NCBI RefSeq assembly: GCF_026151205.1
Contig: NC_087076.1
Coordinates: forward strand, 12,447,675 to 12,511,674
Origin: Bolinopsis microptera
Taxonomy: Eukaryota > Ctenophora > Tentaculata > Lobata > Bolinopsidae
DNA: 64,000 bases
Direction: 5' to 3'
Position numbers and translations under genes: made by a program. Under the pieces are notes generated by a model. The model made no database searches, was not told the origin of the DNA, and saw nothing but the letters and a program-made list of their open reading frames with translations. Below, one piece after another: positions 48,258-58,312 of the stretch; positions within the stretch are counted from its first letter, which is position 1; each line of letters starts with the position of its first letter.

Positions 48258-50417
48258 GCTTCCTCCTCCTACTCTTCCTCCTCCTCCCCCTGGGTCTTCC
48301 TGATCTTCCTCAGTCCTCTTCCTCCTCCCCTCCTCAGTCCTCCTCCTACTCCTCCTCCTCGTTCTCAGTCCTCCTCCTCCTCCTGAGTCCTCCTCCTGGG
48401 TCCTCCTCCTGCACTGGGTCCTCCTCCTCCTCTTCATCCTCCTCCTCTTCCTCCTCAGTCCTCAGTCCTCCTCAGTCCTCCTCATCCTTCTCCTCAGTCC
48501 TCCATCCTCTTCCTCAGTCCTCCCCCAGTCCCCCTCCTCCTCCTCCTATTCAGTCCTCCCCCTCCTCCTTCTCAGTCCTCCTCAGTCCTCCTCCTCCTCC
48601 TCCTCCTCCTCTTCCCTCTCAGTCATCCTCCTCAGCCATCCTCCTCAGTCCTCCTCAGTCCTCCTCAGTCCTCCTCCTCAGTCCTCCTCCTCCTGGGTCC
48701 TCCTCCTCCTCTTCATCCTCCTCCTCTTCCTCCTCGGTCCTCAGTCCTCCTCCTCCTGGGTCCTCCTCCTCATCCTTCTCATCAGTCCTCCTCCTCCCCA
48801 GTCCTCTCCCAGTCCCCCTCATTCTCCTCCTCCTATTCAGTCCTCCTCCTCCTCCTCCTCCTCAGTCCTCCTTCTCATTTCTCCTAAGTCCTCCTCCTGA
48901 GTCCTCCTCCTCTTCCTTCTAAGTCCTCCTCCTGAGTCCTCCTCCTCCTCCCTCTCAGTCATCCTCCTCAGTCATCCTCCTCAGTCATCCTCCTCAGCGA
49001 TCCTCCCCAGCCATCCTCCTCAGCCATCCTCCTCAGTACTCCTCAGTCCTCCTCCTTCTCAGTCATCGTCAGTCCTCCTCCTCAGTCCTCCTCAGTCCTC
49101 CTTCTCCTCCTGGGTCCTCCTCCTCCTCCTCCTGGGTCTTCCTGATCCTCCCCAGTCCTCTTCCTCCTCCCCTCCTCAGTCCTCCTCCTACTCTTCCTCC
49201 TCGTCCTCAGTCCTCCTCATCAGTCATCAACAGTTCTCCTCCTCCCCAGTCCTCCTTCTCCTCCTGGGGCCTTTTCCTGGGTCCTCCTCCTGGGTCCTCC
49301 TCCTCCTCCTCCTCCTGGGTCCTCCTGGGTCTTCCTGATCCTCCCCAGTCCTCTTCCTCCTCCCCTCCTCAGTCCTCCTCCTACTCTTCCTCCTCGTCCT
49401 CACTCCTCAGTCCTCCTCATCAGTCCTCAACAGTTCTCCTCCTCCCCAGTCCTCCTCCTCCTGGGGCCTTTTCCTGGGTCCTCCTCCTGGGTCCTCCTCC
49501 TCCTCCTCCTGGGTCCTCCTGGGTCTTCCTGATCCTCCCCAGTCCTCTTCCTCCTCCCCTCCTCAGTCCTCCTCCTACTCTTCCTCCTCCTCCTCAGTCC
49601 TCCTCATCAGTCCTCAACAGTTCTCCTCCTCCCCAGTCCTCCTCCTCCTCCTGGGGCCTTTTCCTGGGTCCCCTTCCTGGGTCCTCCTCCTCCTGGGTCC
49701 TCCTTCTCCTCCTCAGTCCTTCTCCTCCTCCTCCTCAGTCCTCTTCCTCCTCTTCCTCCTCCTCCTCCCTCTCAGTCATCCTCCTCAGCCATCCTCCTCA
49801 GTCCTCCTCCTTCTCAGTCCTCCTCCTGAGTCCTCCTCCTCCTGAGTCATCCTCCTCAGTCCTCTTCCTCCTCCCCTCCTCAGTCCTCCTCCTACTCCTC
49901 CTCCTCGTCCTCAGTCCTCCTCCTCCTCCTGAGTCCTCCTCCTGGGTCCTCCTCCTGCACTAGGTCCTCCTCCTCCTCTTCATCCTCCTCCTCAGTCCTC
50001 AGTCCTCCTCAGTCCTCATCCTTCTCCTCAGTCCTCCATCCTCTTCCTCAGTCCTGGGTCTTCCTGATCCTTCTTCCTCCTCCCCTCCTCAGTCCTCCTC
50101 CTACTCCTCCTCCTCGTCCTCAGTCCTCCTCCTCCTCCTGAGTCCTCCTCCTGGGTCCTCCTCCTGCACTGGGTCCTCCTCCTCCTCTTCATCCTCCTCC
50201 TCTTCCTCCTCAGTCCTCAGTCCTTCTCAGTCCTCATCCTTCTCCTCAGTCCTCCATCCTCTTCCTCAGTCCTGGGTCTTCCTGATCCTTCTCCTCCTCC
50301 TCAGTCATCCTCCTCAGTCATCCTCCTCAGTCATCCTCCTCAGCCATCCTCCTCAGCCATCCTTCTTAGCCATCCTCCTCAGTACTCTTCAGTACTCTTC
50401 AGTACTCTTCAGTCCTC
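48258..50417. repeat. 2.2-kb polypyrimidine minisatellite
   Basis: Variants of CCTCCTCAGTC, CCTCCTCCTGGGT and CTTCCTCCTC, nearly all pyrimidine on the plus strand apart from AG and GGG steps. Larger blocks are repeated: the GGGTCTTCCTGATC motif recurs at about 48291, 49133, 49328, 49521, 50046 and 50274, so the array grew by copying segments of about 200 bp or more. Mirror-symmetric stretches could form triplex DNA. Confidence 0.95.
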
Positions 50418-50419
50418 AA

Positions 50420-50592
50420 AATGTTTGTCCGCTAATGTCCACCAATGTCCGCTAATGTCCACCAATGTCCATCCAAGTCCGCCAATGTCCGTCCGGGTCC
50501 GCCAATGTCCGTCCGAGTCCGCCAATGTCCGTCCGAGTCCGCCAATGTCCGTCCGAGTCCGCCAATGTCCGTCCGTGTCCGCCAATGTCCCA
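50420..50592. repeat. 20-bp tandem repeat CCAATGTCCGTCCGAGTCCG
   Basis: About eight copies, the first few degenerate (CCACTAATGT type). Open in several frames on both strands but only as a repeat artefact. Confidence 0.9.
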
Positions 50593-50822
50593 AAAAACAC
50601 GTCCGTTGTCTCATAGAATCCAAAAAGGACAGGACATAGGCGGACATAGACGGACATGACACCCCCCCTATATCTCATTAATTAGTTTATATATCTCATT
50701 AATTAGTTTATATATCTCATTAATTAGTTTATATATCTCATTAATTAGTTTATATATTGTAATATTCTATCAAGATAAAGTGGACGATAAAACAGTCTAA
50801 TCCAGAAAGTATCAGCTTGACA

Positions 50823-51837
50823 ATGGATGCTGATACAGTTGCCTGTCAAAAGATCATAAACGCTGAAACTCCTTTCGAATGTTTTGAATTACCCACTGAA
50901 GAAGTGGACCCAGAGTTAGTAAGGAGCCTTTATCTGAAGATAGCTGTTAGAATTCATCCTGATAAGAACAAATCTGATCTTGCCACACAAGCTTTCCAGG
51001 TATACAGTTGGTGTTCAATTTGGTGTTCAATTTGGTGTTCAATTTAGTGTTAAACAAGACAAAAACACGTTTCTTTCTTAACAATGCGCCTACATCTACT
51101 AGTTGTAAACCTAGGTATATTTCAGCGCTAAAGTATAAATATATAATATAAAGAATACTAGAATAACAGTCCATGAACCCTCCTAGATCCTATCCGAATC
51201 GTTTGAAGAACTTCACGACGAGTACAAACAAACCCAGCTACTCCGCAAGACTTCCCAATCCATCCACCCCCACCAGAAACACACTCGTCGCAAGAGAAAA
51301 AAGAGAAAACCCCAGGATATAGCTGATCTAGTGCACCAAACTGATAAGTGGTACACTAAAGACTGGAAGGATGTGGAGGAGGAGATAAGTAGAATGACTA
51401 ATGAGTTTAAGGAACATCTGGCTCGCAAACAGGAGAAACACGAGAAGCAGTTGGAGAAGAAGAGTGAGAGAAGAGAACGGAAAAATAAGAGGATAAAGAA
51501 GAATTTGAACTTTCTGTATGAGAAATATGGGATAGATCCCAGTGATTCGGACTCGGACAGTGATAAGAACACTTATAATTACGTAGCGTATGTTCCGGAG
51601 GTTCAGGCAATTGCAGATACCGTCGAGCCGACCCCTTCAGAACCAAGTTCAGAAGTAGCTTCTACTTCAGCTTCTTCAAAAGAATCAGTTTGTTGGGTGT
51701 GTCGGAGAAGCTTTCAATCTGAAGATATGTTGAAAATCCACTATGAGAAGTCAGAATTACATAGAACTAACGTGGAAAAAGCAAATAATCCGTCGCTCAG
51801 ATTTAAGAATAGTTTTTCTGAAGTTAAAGATACTTGA
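50823..51837 (+). CDS. J-domain and C2H2-finger protein
   Basis: Two exons, 50823-50999 and 51187-51837, phase 0, 275 residues. The N-terminus has a J domain with the HPD tripeptide (LVRSLYLKIAVRIHPDKNK), expected to stimulate an Hsp70. A lysine/arginine-rich region (HTRRKRKKRKP), a long charged coiled coil (about residues 115-175), an acidic DSDSDSD patch and a C-terminal U1-like C2H2 finger (CWVCRRSFQSEDMLKIH...H) follow. J domain plus this finger recalls DNAJC21-like co-chaperones in RNA biogenesis, but the order and lengths do not match any I can name, so no symbol is given. A 14-bp TGGTGTTCAATT repeat starts just after the exon 1 donor. Confidence 0.85.
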
Positions 51838-52416
51838 ATTGATGTTTTTACTTTATACCAATTCTTTGCTGTTTCATGTACGTTTTTAACGTAGTAACTA
51901 TGTTATGGGCAGATTACTTGGCATTTTCGCAGTTTGTGGATTTTGTAAATTTTAAATGATGGCGTTGAGAATTAAGTGAATGTTTATTTTCAGAAAATCA
52001 ATGATGTTCCTACTTTACACGGGCATTATCTTTTTATGACCGTGTAATTTGTGTTATTGTGTGATATATACGAACTATGAAAGATGTTGAACTTCATTTA
52101 TACAGATAAGCGGCGAAGTTTAGCCAACATGGCTCATTGCTGCTGCATTTTGCTTGCTCAAAACCATCTAGACTGTTATCTTAAAGTTATAAAATTTAAA
52201 TTTAAAGACTTTCCTTTTAAGATACCTCACTATCTTCACGCTTACAGACTTTCCTGAAATGTTACACGTTTTCTACACTTTACCACCCTTTTTACCAACA
52301 CCCATCAGGCTAAAAAAGTAAAAAATGATCATTGATTTACTAATGTTACCAAATTAAATTGATAGATCCCGTCTCCCCATCTCCCTATCTTGCTAACTCA
52401 CACTTTTGGAAAGGTA

Positions 52417-53210
52417 ATGAACCAGCCGATATCAGGAGACGAGTTATTGAACTTCTTCAAGACGCTAGACGATTACACGCCCACCCTGCCGGACTCCCTT
52501 ACAGCACACTATCTCTCTCAGGCAGGACTCCACACCTCCGATCCCAGGATTGTGAGTACCTCTGCTGCACGTGGGCGCTGTTTGCACGTGGGCGCTGTTT
52601 TATGTAGGCTTCGATGTTTGTCAGCCCCGTGAAGTAGTTTCTACTGAGCTGAGTTTCACTTTTGGTATTTCATATTATATGTTTCATCTTCCTCGATTTT
52701 ATTAATGAGCAAGATGGGCAGTGCTCACTTATATTCTCCAACAACAGGCCGAACAGTAGATCATGTTAAATTATATCTATATTTCTAACATTTCGTTTAC
52801 TTTTCCTTCGCTAAATATTTGTAACCACGGAACTTTCTTCTCAATTTCAGATAAGACTAGTGTCACTAGCAGCTCAGAAGTAACTTTCTCAATTTCAGAT
52901 AAGACTAGTGTCACTAGCAGCTCAGAAGTAACTTTCTCAATTTCAGATAAGACTAGTGTTACTAGCAGCTCAGAAGTAACTTTCTCAATTTCAGATAAGA
53001 CTAGTGTCACTAGCAGCTCAGAAGTTCATCACAGAGGTAGCTTCAGATGCTCTGACACACTCTCAAATGCGGGGTAACCCTGCTGGTGGGTCCAGTGCTT
53101 CCGGCAATAAGAAAAGTAAGGAAAAGAAGAATTGTCTGAGGATGGAGGATTTGCAGCCTGCACTGGCCGATATGGGCATTCAAGTCAAGAAACCAGCGTA
53201 TTACATGTGA
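52417..53210 (+). CDS. TAF10: TFIID/SAGA subunit TAF10
   Basis: Histone-fold subunit shared by TFIID and SAGA. Exons 52417-52551 and 52995-53210, phase 0, 116 residues. The core matches throughout: LLNFFKTLDDYTPTLPDSLT (human LMQLEDYTPTIPDAVT), YLSQAGLHTSDPRI, RLVSLAAQKFITEVASDAL, RMEDLQPALADMGIQVKKP. Human TAF10 (218) has an extra disordered N-terminus; here coding may extend 5' of 52417 if an acceptor at 52365 is used. The exon 2 acceptor lies at the end of a fourfold 48-bp array; only the last copy continues into coding sequence, since the first three run into TAA after AQK. Confidence 0.93.
52833..53024 (+). repeat. 48-bp tandem array of TAF10 3' splice sites
   Basis: Four copies, each with CTTTCTCAATTTCAG followed by the first 30 bases of TAF10 exon 2 (ATAAGACTAGTGTCACTAGC onward). 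Acceptors fall before 52851, 52899, 52947 and 52995. Copy 3 has one substitution (GTGTTACT). Confidence 0.97.
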
Positions 53211-53723
53211 TCTGGAGTGAAGTTTCGTGTGATTCATGTGATTTCACGTGATCTGGCCGCGATTACATTTCGTTTAGTCGTTTGTGTTGAAGAAAGCTGG
53301 AGTTGTCAATCCTGTTAAGACGGTTCAGTTTTAGAAAAACAAATCATCTGTTGTTGTTGTTACTGTACGTGACGTCTCACTGTTGCTTTGTTTAATCACT
53401 GATCAATGACAGTTCTATGTTCCCATACTAGTGTACCTCAAGTAGATTGGTATTTAGATAACAATGAGTTAATACCTGATCACTTCAAGACAGTTTTCAG
53501 CTTTTTAGTGCTTCCTGTAAAGTGGTTTGTTTGTTCTTTTTTAAGGTGGCGAGTTCGGCTTCATTTGGCCTTTTGGGTTCCTAAGGTGACACATTTTTAA
53601 TAGAAATTAAAGTTCAATTTATGATATGAAAAAAAAACTCAGTTCATTCAATTATTTCGAAAATAATTCTGTAAATTAAGATTGGTTCTATTTTATTCAA
53701 TTGGAATACTTGCTGTTTTCTCA

Positions 53724-54153
53724 AGGGCAGCTGGTCAGCCGGCACAATGTCACTCCTCTTAAACGACATTATTAGGTAATAAACGACATTATAATCTCTT
53801 AATGACAATATTACAAGATAAACGGCATTATATTCTGTTAATGACAATATTACGAGATAAACGACATTATATTCTGTTAATGACAATATTACAAGATAAA
53901 CGACATTATATTCTGTTAATGACAATATTACAAGATAAACGACATTATATTCTGTTAAAATGACAATTATATTGCAAGATAAACGACATTAATATTCTGT
54001 TAATGACAATATTACAAGATAAACGACATTTTATTCTGTTAATGACAATATTACGAGATAAACGACATTTTAATCTCTTATCAAAATTTAAACGACATTA
54101 TTGCCAAAAGCGACGATATTCGTGGGAATTGCGCCGGCTGACCAGCTGCCCCT
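53724..54153. mobile_element. Short TIR element with a 39-bp minisatellite core
   Basis: Terminal inverted repeats: AGGGCAGCTGGTCAGCCGGC on the left and GCCGGCTGACCAGCTGCCCC on the right. The interior is about eight copies of a unit built from GATAAACGACATTATATTCT and GTTAATGACAATATTAC. No coding capacity. Target duplication unclear. Non-autonomous DNA element of unknown superfamily. Confidence 0.82.
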
Positions 54154-54279
54154 CAACTTAAATAATGAAGATGGCTTGCAACCCTGAAATAAAACATTTC
54201 TCTCTCTAACTGAAAACAGCACTGATATATTCGATAACGTCCTTTTCAATTCCCTATAATTATGATGTTTACAAATAAC

Positions 54280-54350
54280 ATTCCACTGCTAACATTCCAC
54301 TTGTTAACATTCCACTGCTAACATTCCACTGCTAACATTCCACTTGCTTG
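54280..54350. repeat. 15-bp repeat AACATTCCACTGCT
   Basis: Five copies of TAACATTCCACTGC / TAACATTCCACTTG ending at the DENR start region. The last copy runs into GCTTGCAG, the acceptor-like site before the DENR ATG. Confidence 0.85.
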
Positions 54351-54354
54351 CAGT

Positions 54355-55487
54355 ATGGCCGTGACAGAGTACCCAGTAAAAGTGAACTACTGCGGAGTTT
54401 GCTCCCTTCCCCCAGAGTACTGTGAACATGGGCCACTGTTTGACAGGTGCAAGGAATGGATGGAGGACAACTTACCTGATGACTTTGCCAGACTCATCCT
54501 CAATAAAACTCAGGTAACTAGGTTACAGTTACTAGGTGATACACTTTGCCAGACTCATCCTCAATAAAACTCAGGTAACTAGGTTACAGTTACTAGGTGA
54601 TACACTTTGCCAGACTCATTCTCAATAAAACTCAGGTTATTAGGAAAACACAAATAAAAACATCTTTGTGCATTTGAATGCTATTTGGGTTTTTATATAG
54701 TGGAAGGGGCCTTGATAACTTTGGACACTTTGGCCTACATTCGCAACGTACCATGCATGGCCATGGTACGTTTTTATTAGCAATTAGCATGCTATGGTAA
54801 GAGTAAGTTCGACAATCGTATTAATAACAAGAACAGCTTTAAAAATGGATTAAATCCCACTCATCCTGCTTAGGTGTGGTGCAAATGAAATTATTGTTCA
54901 ATTAACCAACAATATGAACAGTCCACCTTTTTAAAGGCCTTGTCAAACACGTTTTGCACCTTAGACGCCATCCTAAAATAACTCAAGAATATGATCGGCA
55001 AAACAGGAGAAAAAACAATTTAATTTTCTATCAGTTACACTTGCAGCCTGATTCCTGAGGTTATATATTGAAAATAGGTGTTATATATTGGGTATATTGA
55101 AAATAGGTGCTGAAAATAGTCATACTATTTCAGGAGGAGTTAGAAGCAATGTCTCTGAACAACAGTAAAAAGAAACAAACGAGAGGAGGTAAAGCTATGA
55201 AGAACATCACTAAAAAGCAAGAACTACCAAGACAGGTCATAGTGGGTCGGTCCATGAGAGCTCGGAAGAAGTACGTGACCCTGGTCAGGGGACTCAAGAC
55301 GTGCGACATGAACCTCAAGAAATGCGGCAAAGCGTTCGGTCAGAAGTTTGCGTGCGGATCGTCCGTGACGGGAGACGATGAGATCACGGTTCAGGGCGAC
55401 GTAGTGGACGAGATGATGGACTTCATTGTGGAAGAGCTGGGTATTGAGGAGGACCTAGTGGTGGACGGGGGTGATATTAAAGATTGA
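54355..55487 (+). CDS. DENR: Density-regulated protein (re-initiation factor)
   Basis: Partner of MCTS1 in translation re-initiation and 40S recycling. Exons 54355-54513 and 55134-55487, phase 0, 170 residues (human 198). The N-terminus has the cysteine cluster VNYCGVCSLPPEYCEHGPLFDRC (Cys positions as in human YCGVCSLPTEYCE). The linker is lysine-rich. The SUI1 domain runs from VIVGRSMRARKKYVTLVRGL to FGQKFACGSSVTGDDEITVQGDV. The ATG follows GCTTGCAG by one base. The exon 1 end and its donor are tandemly repeated downstream. A polyadenylation signal AATAAA lies at 55592-55597. Confidence 0.96.
54482..54640 (+). repeat. 61-bp tandem array of the DENR exon 1 donor
   Basis: Copies of a 61-bp unit covering the last bases of exon 1 (ACTTTGCCAGACTCATCCTC) and the donor CAG/GTAACT. 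Donors follow 54513 and 54574; the third copy reads CAG/GTTATT at about 54635. Reading through to the second donor meets TAA at 54565-54567. Confidence 0.96.
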
Positions 55488-55591
55488 TCATTTGTTTTTG
55501 GGGCGTTTTGTAAAGTGGTTGTTTTGTAGTGCACAATTCGCGGGAAGGATTTGAATGGCTTGGAATTTTGTGGTCATTTAACTTATTGTAG

Positions 55592-55597
55592 AATAAA
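55592..55597 (+). terminator. DENR polyadenylation signal AATAAA
   Basis: AATAAA 105 bp after the DENR stop, followed by GT-rich sequence (TTGTGG), as expected of a cleavage site. Confidence 0.55.
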
Positions 55598-55603
55598 AGC
55601 TTG

Positions 55604-56207
55604 TGGAAAGAATTTTGAACAGTTGAGTGCTGAGCGAATTTGTTAGTTACGTTCGGATGTTAAGACTTCGATTTACTGAAAGTTTTTTCATGTGTCAATT
55701 GGTTTTGTTCATTTAAACTTTCGGTGAAAGTATCAGAATTATGAGAGTAAGTTTGTCTGACAAACGTTCAACAGTATCTTGAATCTTCATCTGATTTAGT
55801 TTTTTACACGCACGAGGCTGCAATATGCTTGAATAATGTACGATTTCTGTCTTTTTGTCTTGGTAAATTGAAAGTTGATAAGTAGTTTTATTATCATGAT
55901 CCGCATCATATCAGTCATATAAACAAAATAATATTTGGGATATAGTAATTTAAATTTGATAGATTTTGATTCTATTGTTGTAATTTGTCTCATTGGTAAA
56001 TATGAAGATTGCTGTTCCGTTGGAAAATTTTATTTATTATCAATGCTCGATTAGTTACTGCTACAGCTGTTTCCAATTAACAAAATTATCGTATATTCTC
56101 AGACAATACAATCTCACTTTTTGATCACCACATTAAAGTATTCTAACTGTACCGATTGCACAAAGTATCACATTCTGTACTGAACTTGACCTCTTTTCCC
56201 ATTTTAG
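55604..56207. other. Intergenic, DENR to zinc-finger gene
   Basis: AT-rich with no gene seen. A 5' UTR exon or promoter of the next gene may lie here. Confidence 0.5.
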
Positions 56208-57269
56208 ATGATGGACATGGAGCAGGACACCTCACCTCTGGACAACGGCGCTAAAGCAGTCCCCGATAAAGTGGTGAAAGATGAAAAGGAGGTGACGGCT
56301 GGTGAGGTTGAGAACGATCAAAACACCAACAACACCGACGAACTGGATGAAGAAAAGGAAGATGTTAAGACAGACGATAAGAGGGAAGAGGAAGAGGAGG
56401 ATGAGGAAGAGGACGAGGAATGTGTAGAAATGGAGGGAGATGATCAGCAGTACAACATGGACCAGGAAGTTGGACGCGAGATCACGCTGGATGATCTCAA
56501 GGACATGGATTACAAAACAGAGATGAACACGACGAAAGAGTACCAGCCGTATGATGAGAGCATGGTGGAGGGTGAGTCACTCGGAGAAGAGGACGATGAG
56601 GAGGACGACTTTAATGAGGAGAAGATAGGCGCCCGCACCATTAACTATACTGGACCTGAGACAGAGCAGGAAATGACAACTGATGCGCCTGGTAAAGCAG
56701 AGAAGGTCAAACCTAGCGATACGGAGAAACCTGCTCCCTACCCAACTAAAAAGAGAATCACATACAAGTGTTCTGTGTGCAAACATCGGACACTCCACAA
56801 ACCCGACATGATCAACCACATGAAGGTCCACAAGACTCCTAAGGTCACCAAGAACTACCGTTGTTCAGTTTGCAATTACAGCTCCACCGATAGAAATGTC
56901 CTGGTGAAGCACATTGCTGTCCACAACGGTGGGAAACCTTACCAGTGTAGATCCTGTAACTTCGAGACAACCCGCAGTTCCCACTTAGTAGAACACTGCA
57001 AAATCCACTCCGGTGACAAACCCCACAAATGTCCGCTGTGCGACTACAGCTCTGCACGCAAGTCCGACTTAACTCGGCACAATCGCATCCACACTGGCGA
57101 AAACCTCTACAGATGTCAGCACTGCGACTACACCACCATCCGAAACTCGGATCTTGTGAGGCACACTCGCATCCACACTGGGGAGAACCTCTTCCGCTGC
57201 AAATATTGCGACTACAAGAGTGTCCGTAACTCGGATCTCATTCGACACACTCGCACTCATACTAAGTGA
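56208..57269 (+). CDS. C2H2 zinc-finger protein, acidic N-terminus
   Basis: One coding exon, 353 residues. The first half is strongly acidic (runs of Asp/Glu near residues 50-75 and 125-140). Six C2H2 fingers follow, of a uniform type: C-x2-C-(D/N/E)Y or F-x-(S/T), for example CPLCDYSSARKSDLTRH, CQHCDYTTIRNSDLVRH and CKYCDYKSVRNSDLIRH, with HTGEN-type linkers. This pattern is common to CTCF/REST-like and many invertebrate fingers; no ortholog is recognised. Likely a nuclear DNA-binding protein with an acidic regulatory region. ATG directly follows the acceptor CCCATTTTAG, so 5' sequence is spliced on. AATAAA at 57579-57584. Confidence 0.88.
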   Translation: MMDMEQDTSPLDNGAKAVPDKVVKDEKEVTAGEVENDQNTNNTDELDEEKEDVKTDDKREEEEEDEEEDEECVEMEGDDQQYNMDQEVGREITLDDLKDMDYKTEMNTTKEYQPYDESMVEGESLGEEDDEEDDFNEEKIGARTINYTGPETEQEMTTDAPGKAEKVKPSDTEKPAPYPTKKRITYKCSVCKHRTLHKPDMINHMKVHKTPKVTKNYRCSVCNYSSTDRNVLVKHIAVHNGGKPYQCRSCNFETTRSSHLVEHCKIHSGDKPHKCPLCDYSSARKSDLTRHNRIHTGENLYRCQHCDYTTIRNSDLVRHTRIHTGENLFRCKYCDYKSVRNSDLIRHTRTHTK

Positions 57270-58312
57270 AATAGTGCTCTACTCTTATTGCAGCTGTGTG
57301 AGAATCATTTCTCGCGCTCTAGCCGTTATCCTCATCGCCTCGGACTATCATTTTCAGCGGATATATTGATTTTTTGAAACTTTATCAATACAAATTTAAA
57401 TTGGGAAAAAATGCCCAAAATTGATGTAAAAGTGTTATAGACTCCCCGATATAGTCTTAAATAATTATACATACTATCAGCTTTTGGTATGTAGTGTGGA
57501 GTATACTAGTGATCTGGCTAATTCTTGTTTAGTTGTTTGGCAGCTGTGTGGTAATTAATAACTACAGTACAGTGAAGCAATAAATTGGTATAACTTTCAT
57601 TTGGTTTAAATCCGTATTTTAATTGCATGTTGTCTGTTTACGTGGCCAAGTCACGTTTGATTTAAGTTTATGACATGACATCTGCTGTTTGCTGTTTCTT
57701 TAATTTAATTCCTTGAAACATTCAACTTGAAAATCGTTGCCAATCCAATTATATCTCATCATATCAGTTGCCTCAAATTTTCCTTCGCTCCATTTTCATG
57801 TAATTAACCGTTTATACTTCATCAATCATCATGATACCATGCGACTTTGGCCTATGATCGTTCTAGTTTGAGTCAGTAAAATAAACCCGCTGTTTCAAGA
57901 TGATGAACTATTCTTTTATTTTTAGCAATTAAAATTATCTTTTAATCTACAATTATAATTATATAAATGGTATGTTATGAATACTATATTCCCATTTCCC
58001 CGCCAGTACTCTTGAATAGTGATAATACAGCTACCGTGTGAGTGATTACAGTAACAGTTTCTTGGAGCCCACATAGTATGTATTTATTATGTGTTAAAGT
58101 TATATTATTAAGAACATTGTGTTTTATTGCTCATATCGACATTAATAGACTGCTTTCACTGTTCAGCTCCGATCTGATAAATCAAATAAATGATATAAAC
58201 TTCTAAAGGGGATGCCCCGCGAATTTCTTATTAAAATACCAGTATACATTTAACAAATACTAGTATACAATATACATCTAACATTAACCTGCTCCCAGAA
58301 TGCAATAAAGCG
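57270..58312. other. Intergenic between paired zinc-finger genes
   Basis: Contains the 3' UTR of the upstream gene (AATAAA at 57579). No other gene or motif supported. Confidence 0.5.

Larger units (their letters stand above)
47971..50668. mobile_element. TIR element filled with minisatellites
   Basis: The ends are inverted: a G run, then GTGTCACGTCCGTCTATGTC on the left, mirrored by GGACATAGACGGACATGACA and a C run on the right. A further 40-bp segment (TCTCATAGAATCCAAAAAGG and on) is present near both ends in the same orientation (about 48009 and 50610). Between them lie GGACATAGGC repeats, GGACAAAAAC repeats, 2.2 kb of polypyrimidine minisatellite, and a 20-bp GTCCGAGTCC repeat. No transposase. 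The 261-codon Ser/Pro frame at 48137 is a by-product of the CTCCTC tract. Confidence 0.7.
47924..50757. repeat. 21-bp satellite split by an inserted element
   Basis: Copies of the 21-mer TATATCTCATTAATTAGTTTA flank the element at 47971-50668: two on the left (47924-47969) and four on the right (50669-50757). The element therefore appears to have inserted into a pre-existing satellite. Confidence 0.85.

Noticed and set aside
48137-48922. 261-codon Ser/Pro-rich ORF
   Set aside because: By-product of CTCCTC repeats; composition follows the minisatellite and no start or splice context supports it.
50409-50678. Overlapping ORFs on both strands in the 20-bp repeat
   Set aside because: Periodic peptides from a tandem repeat, open in many frames.
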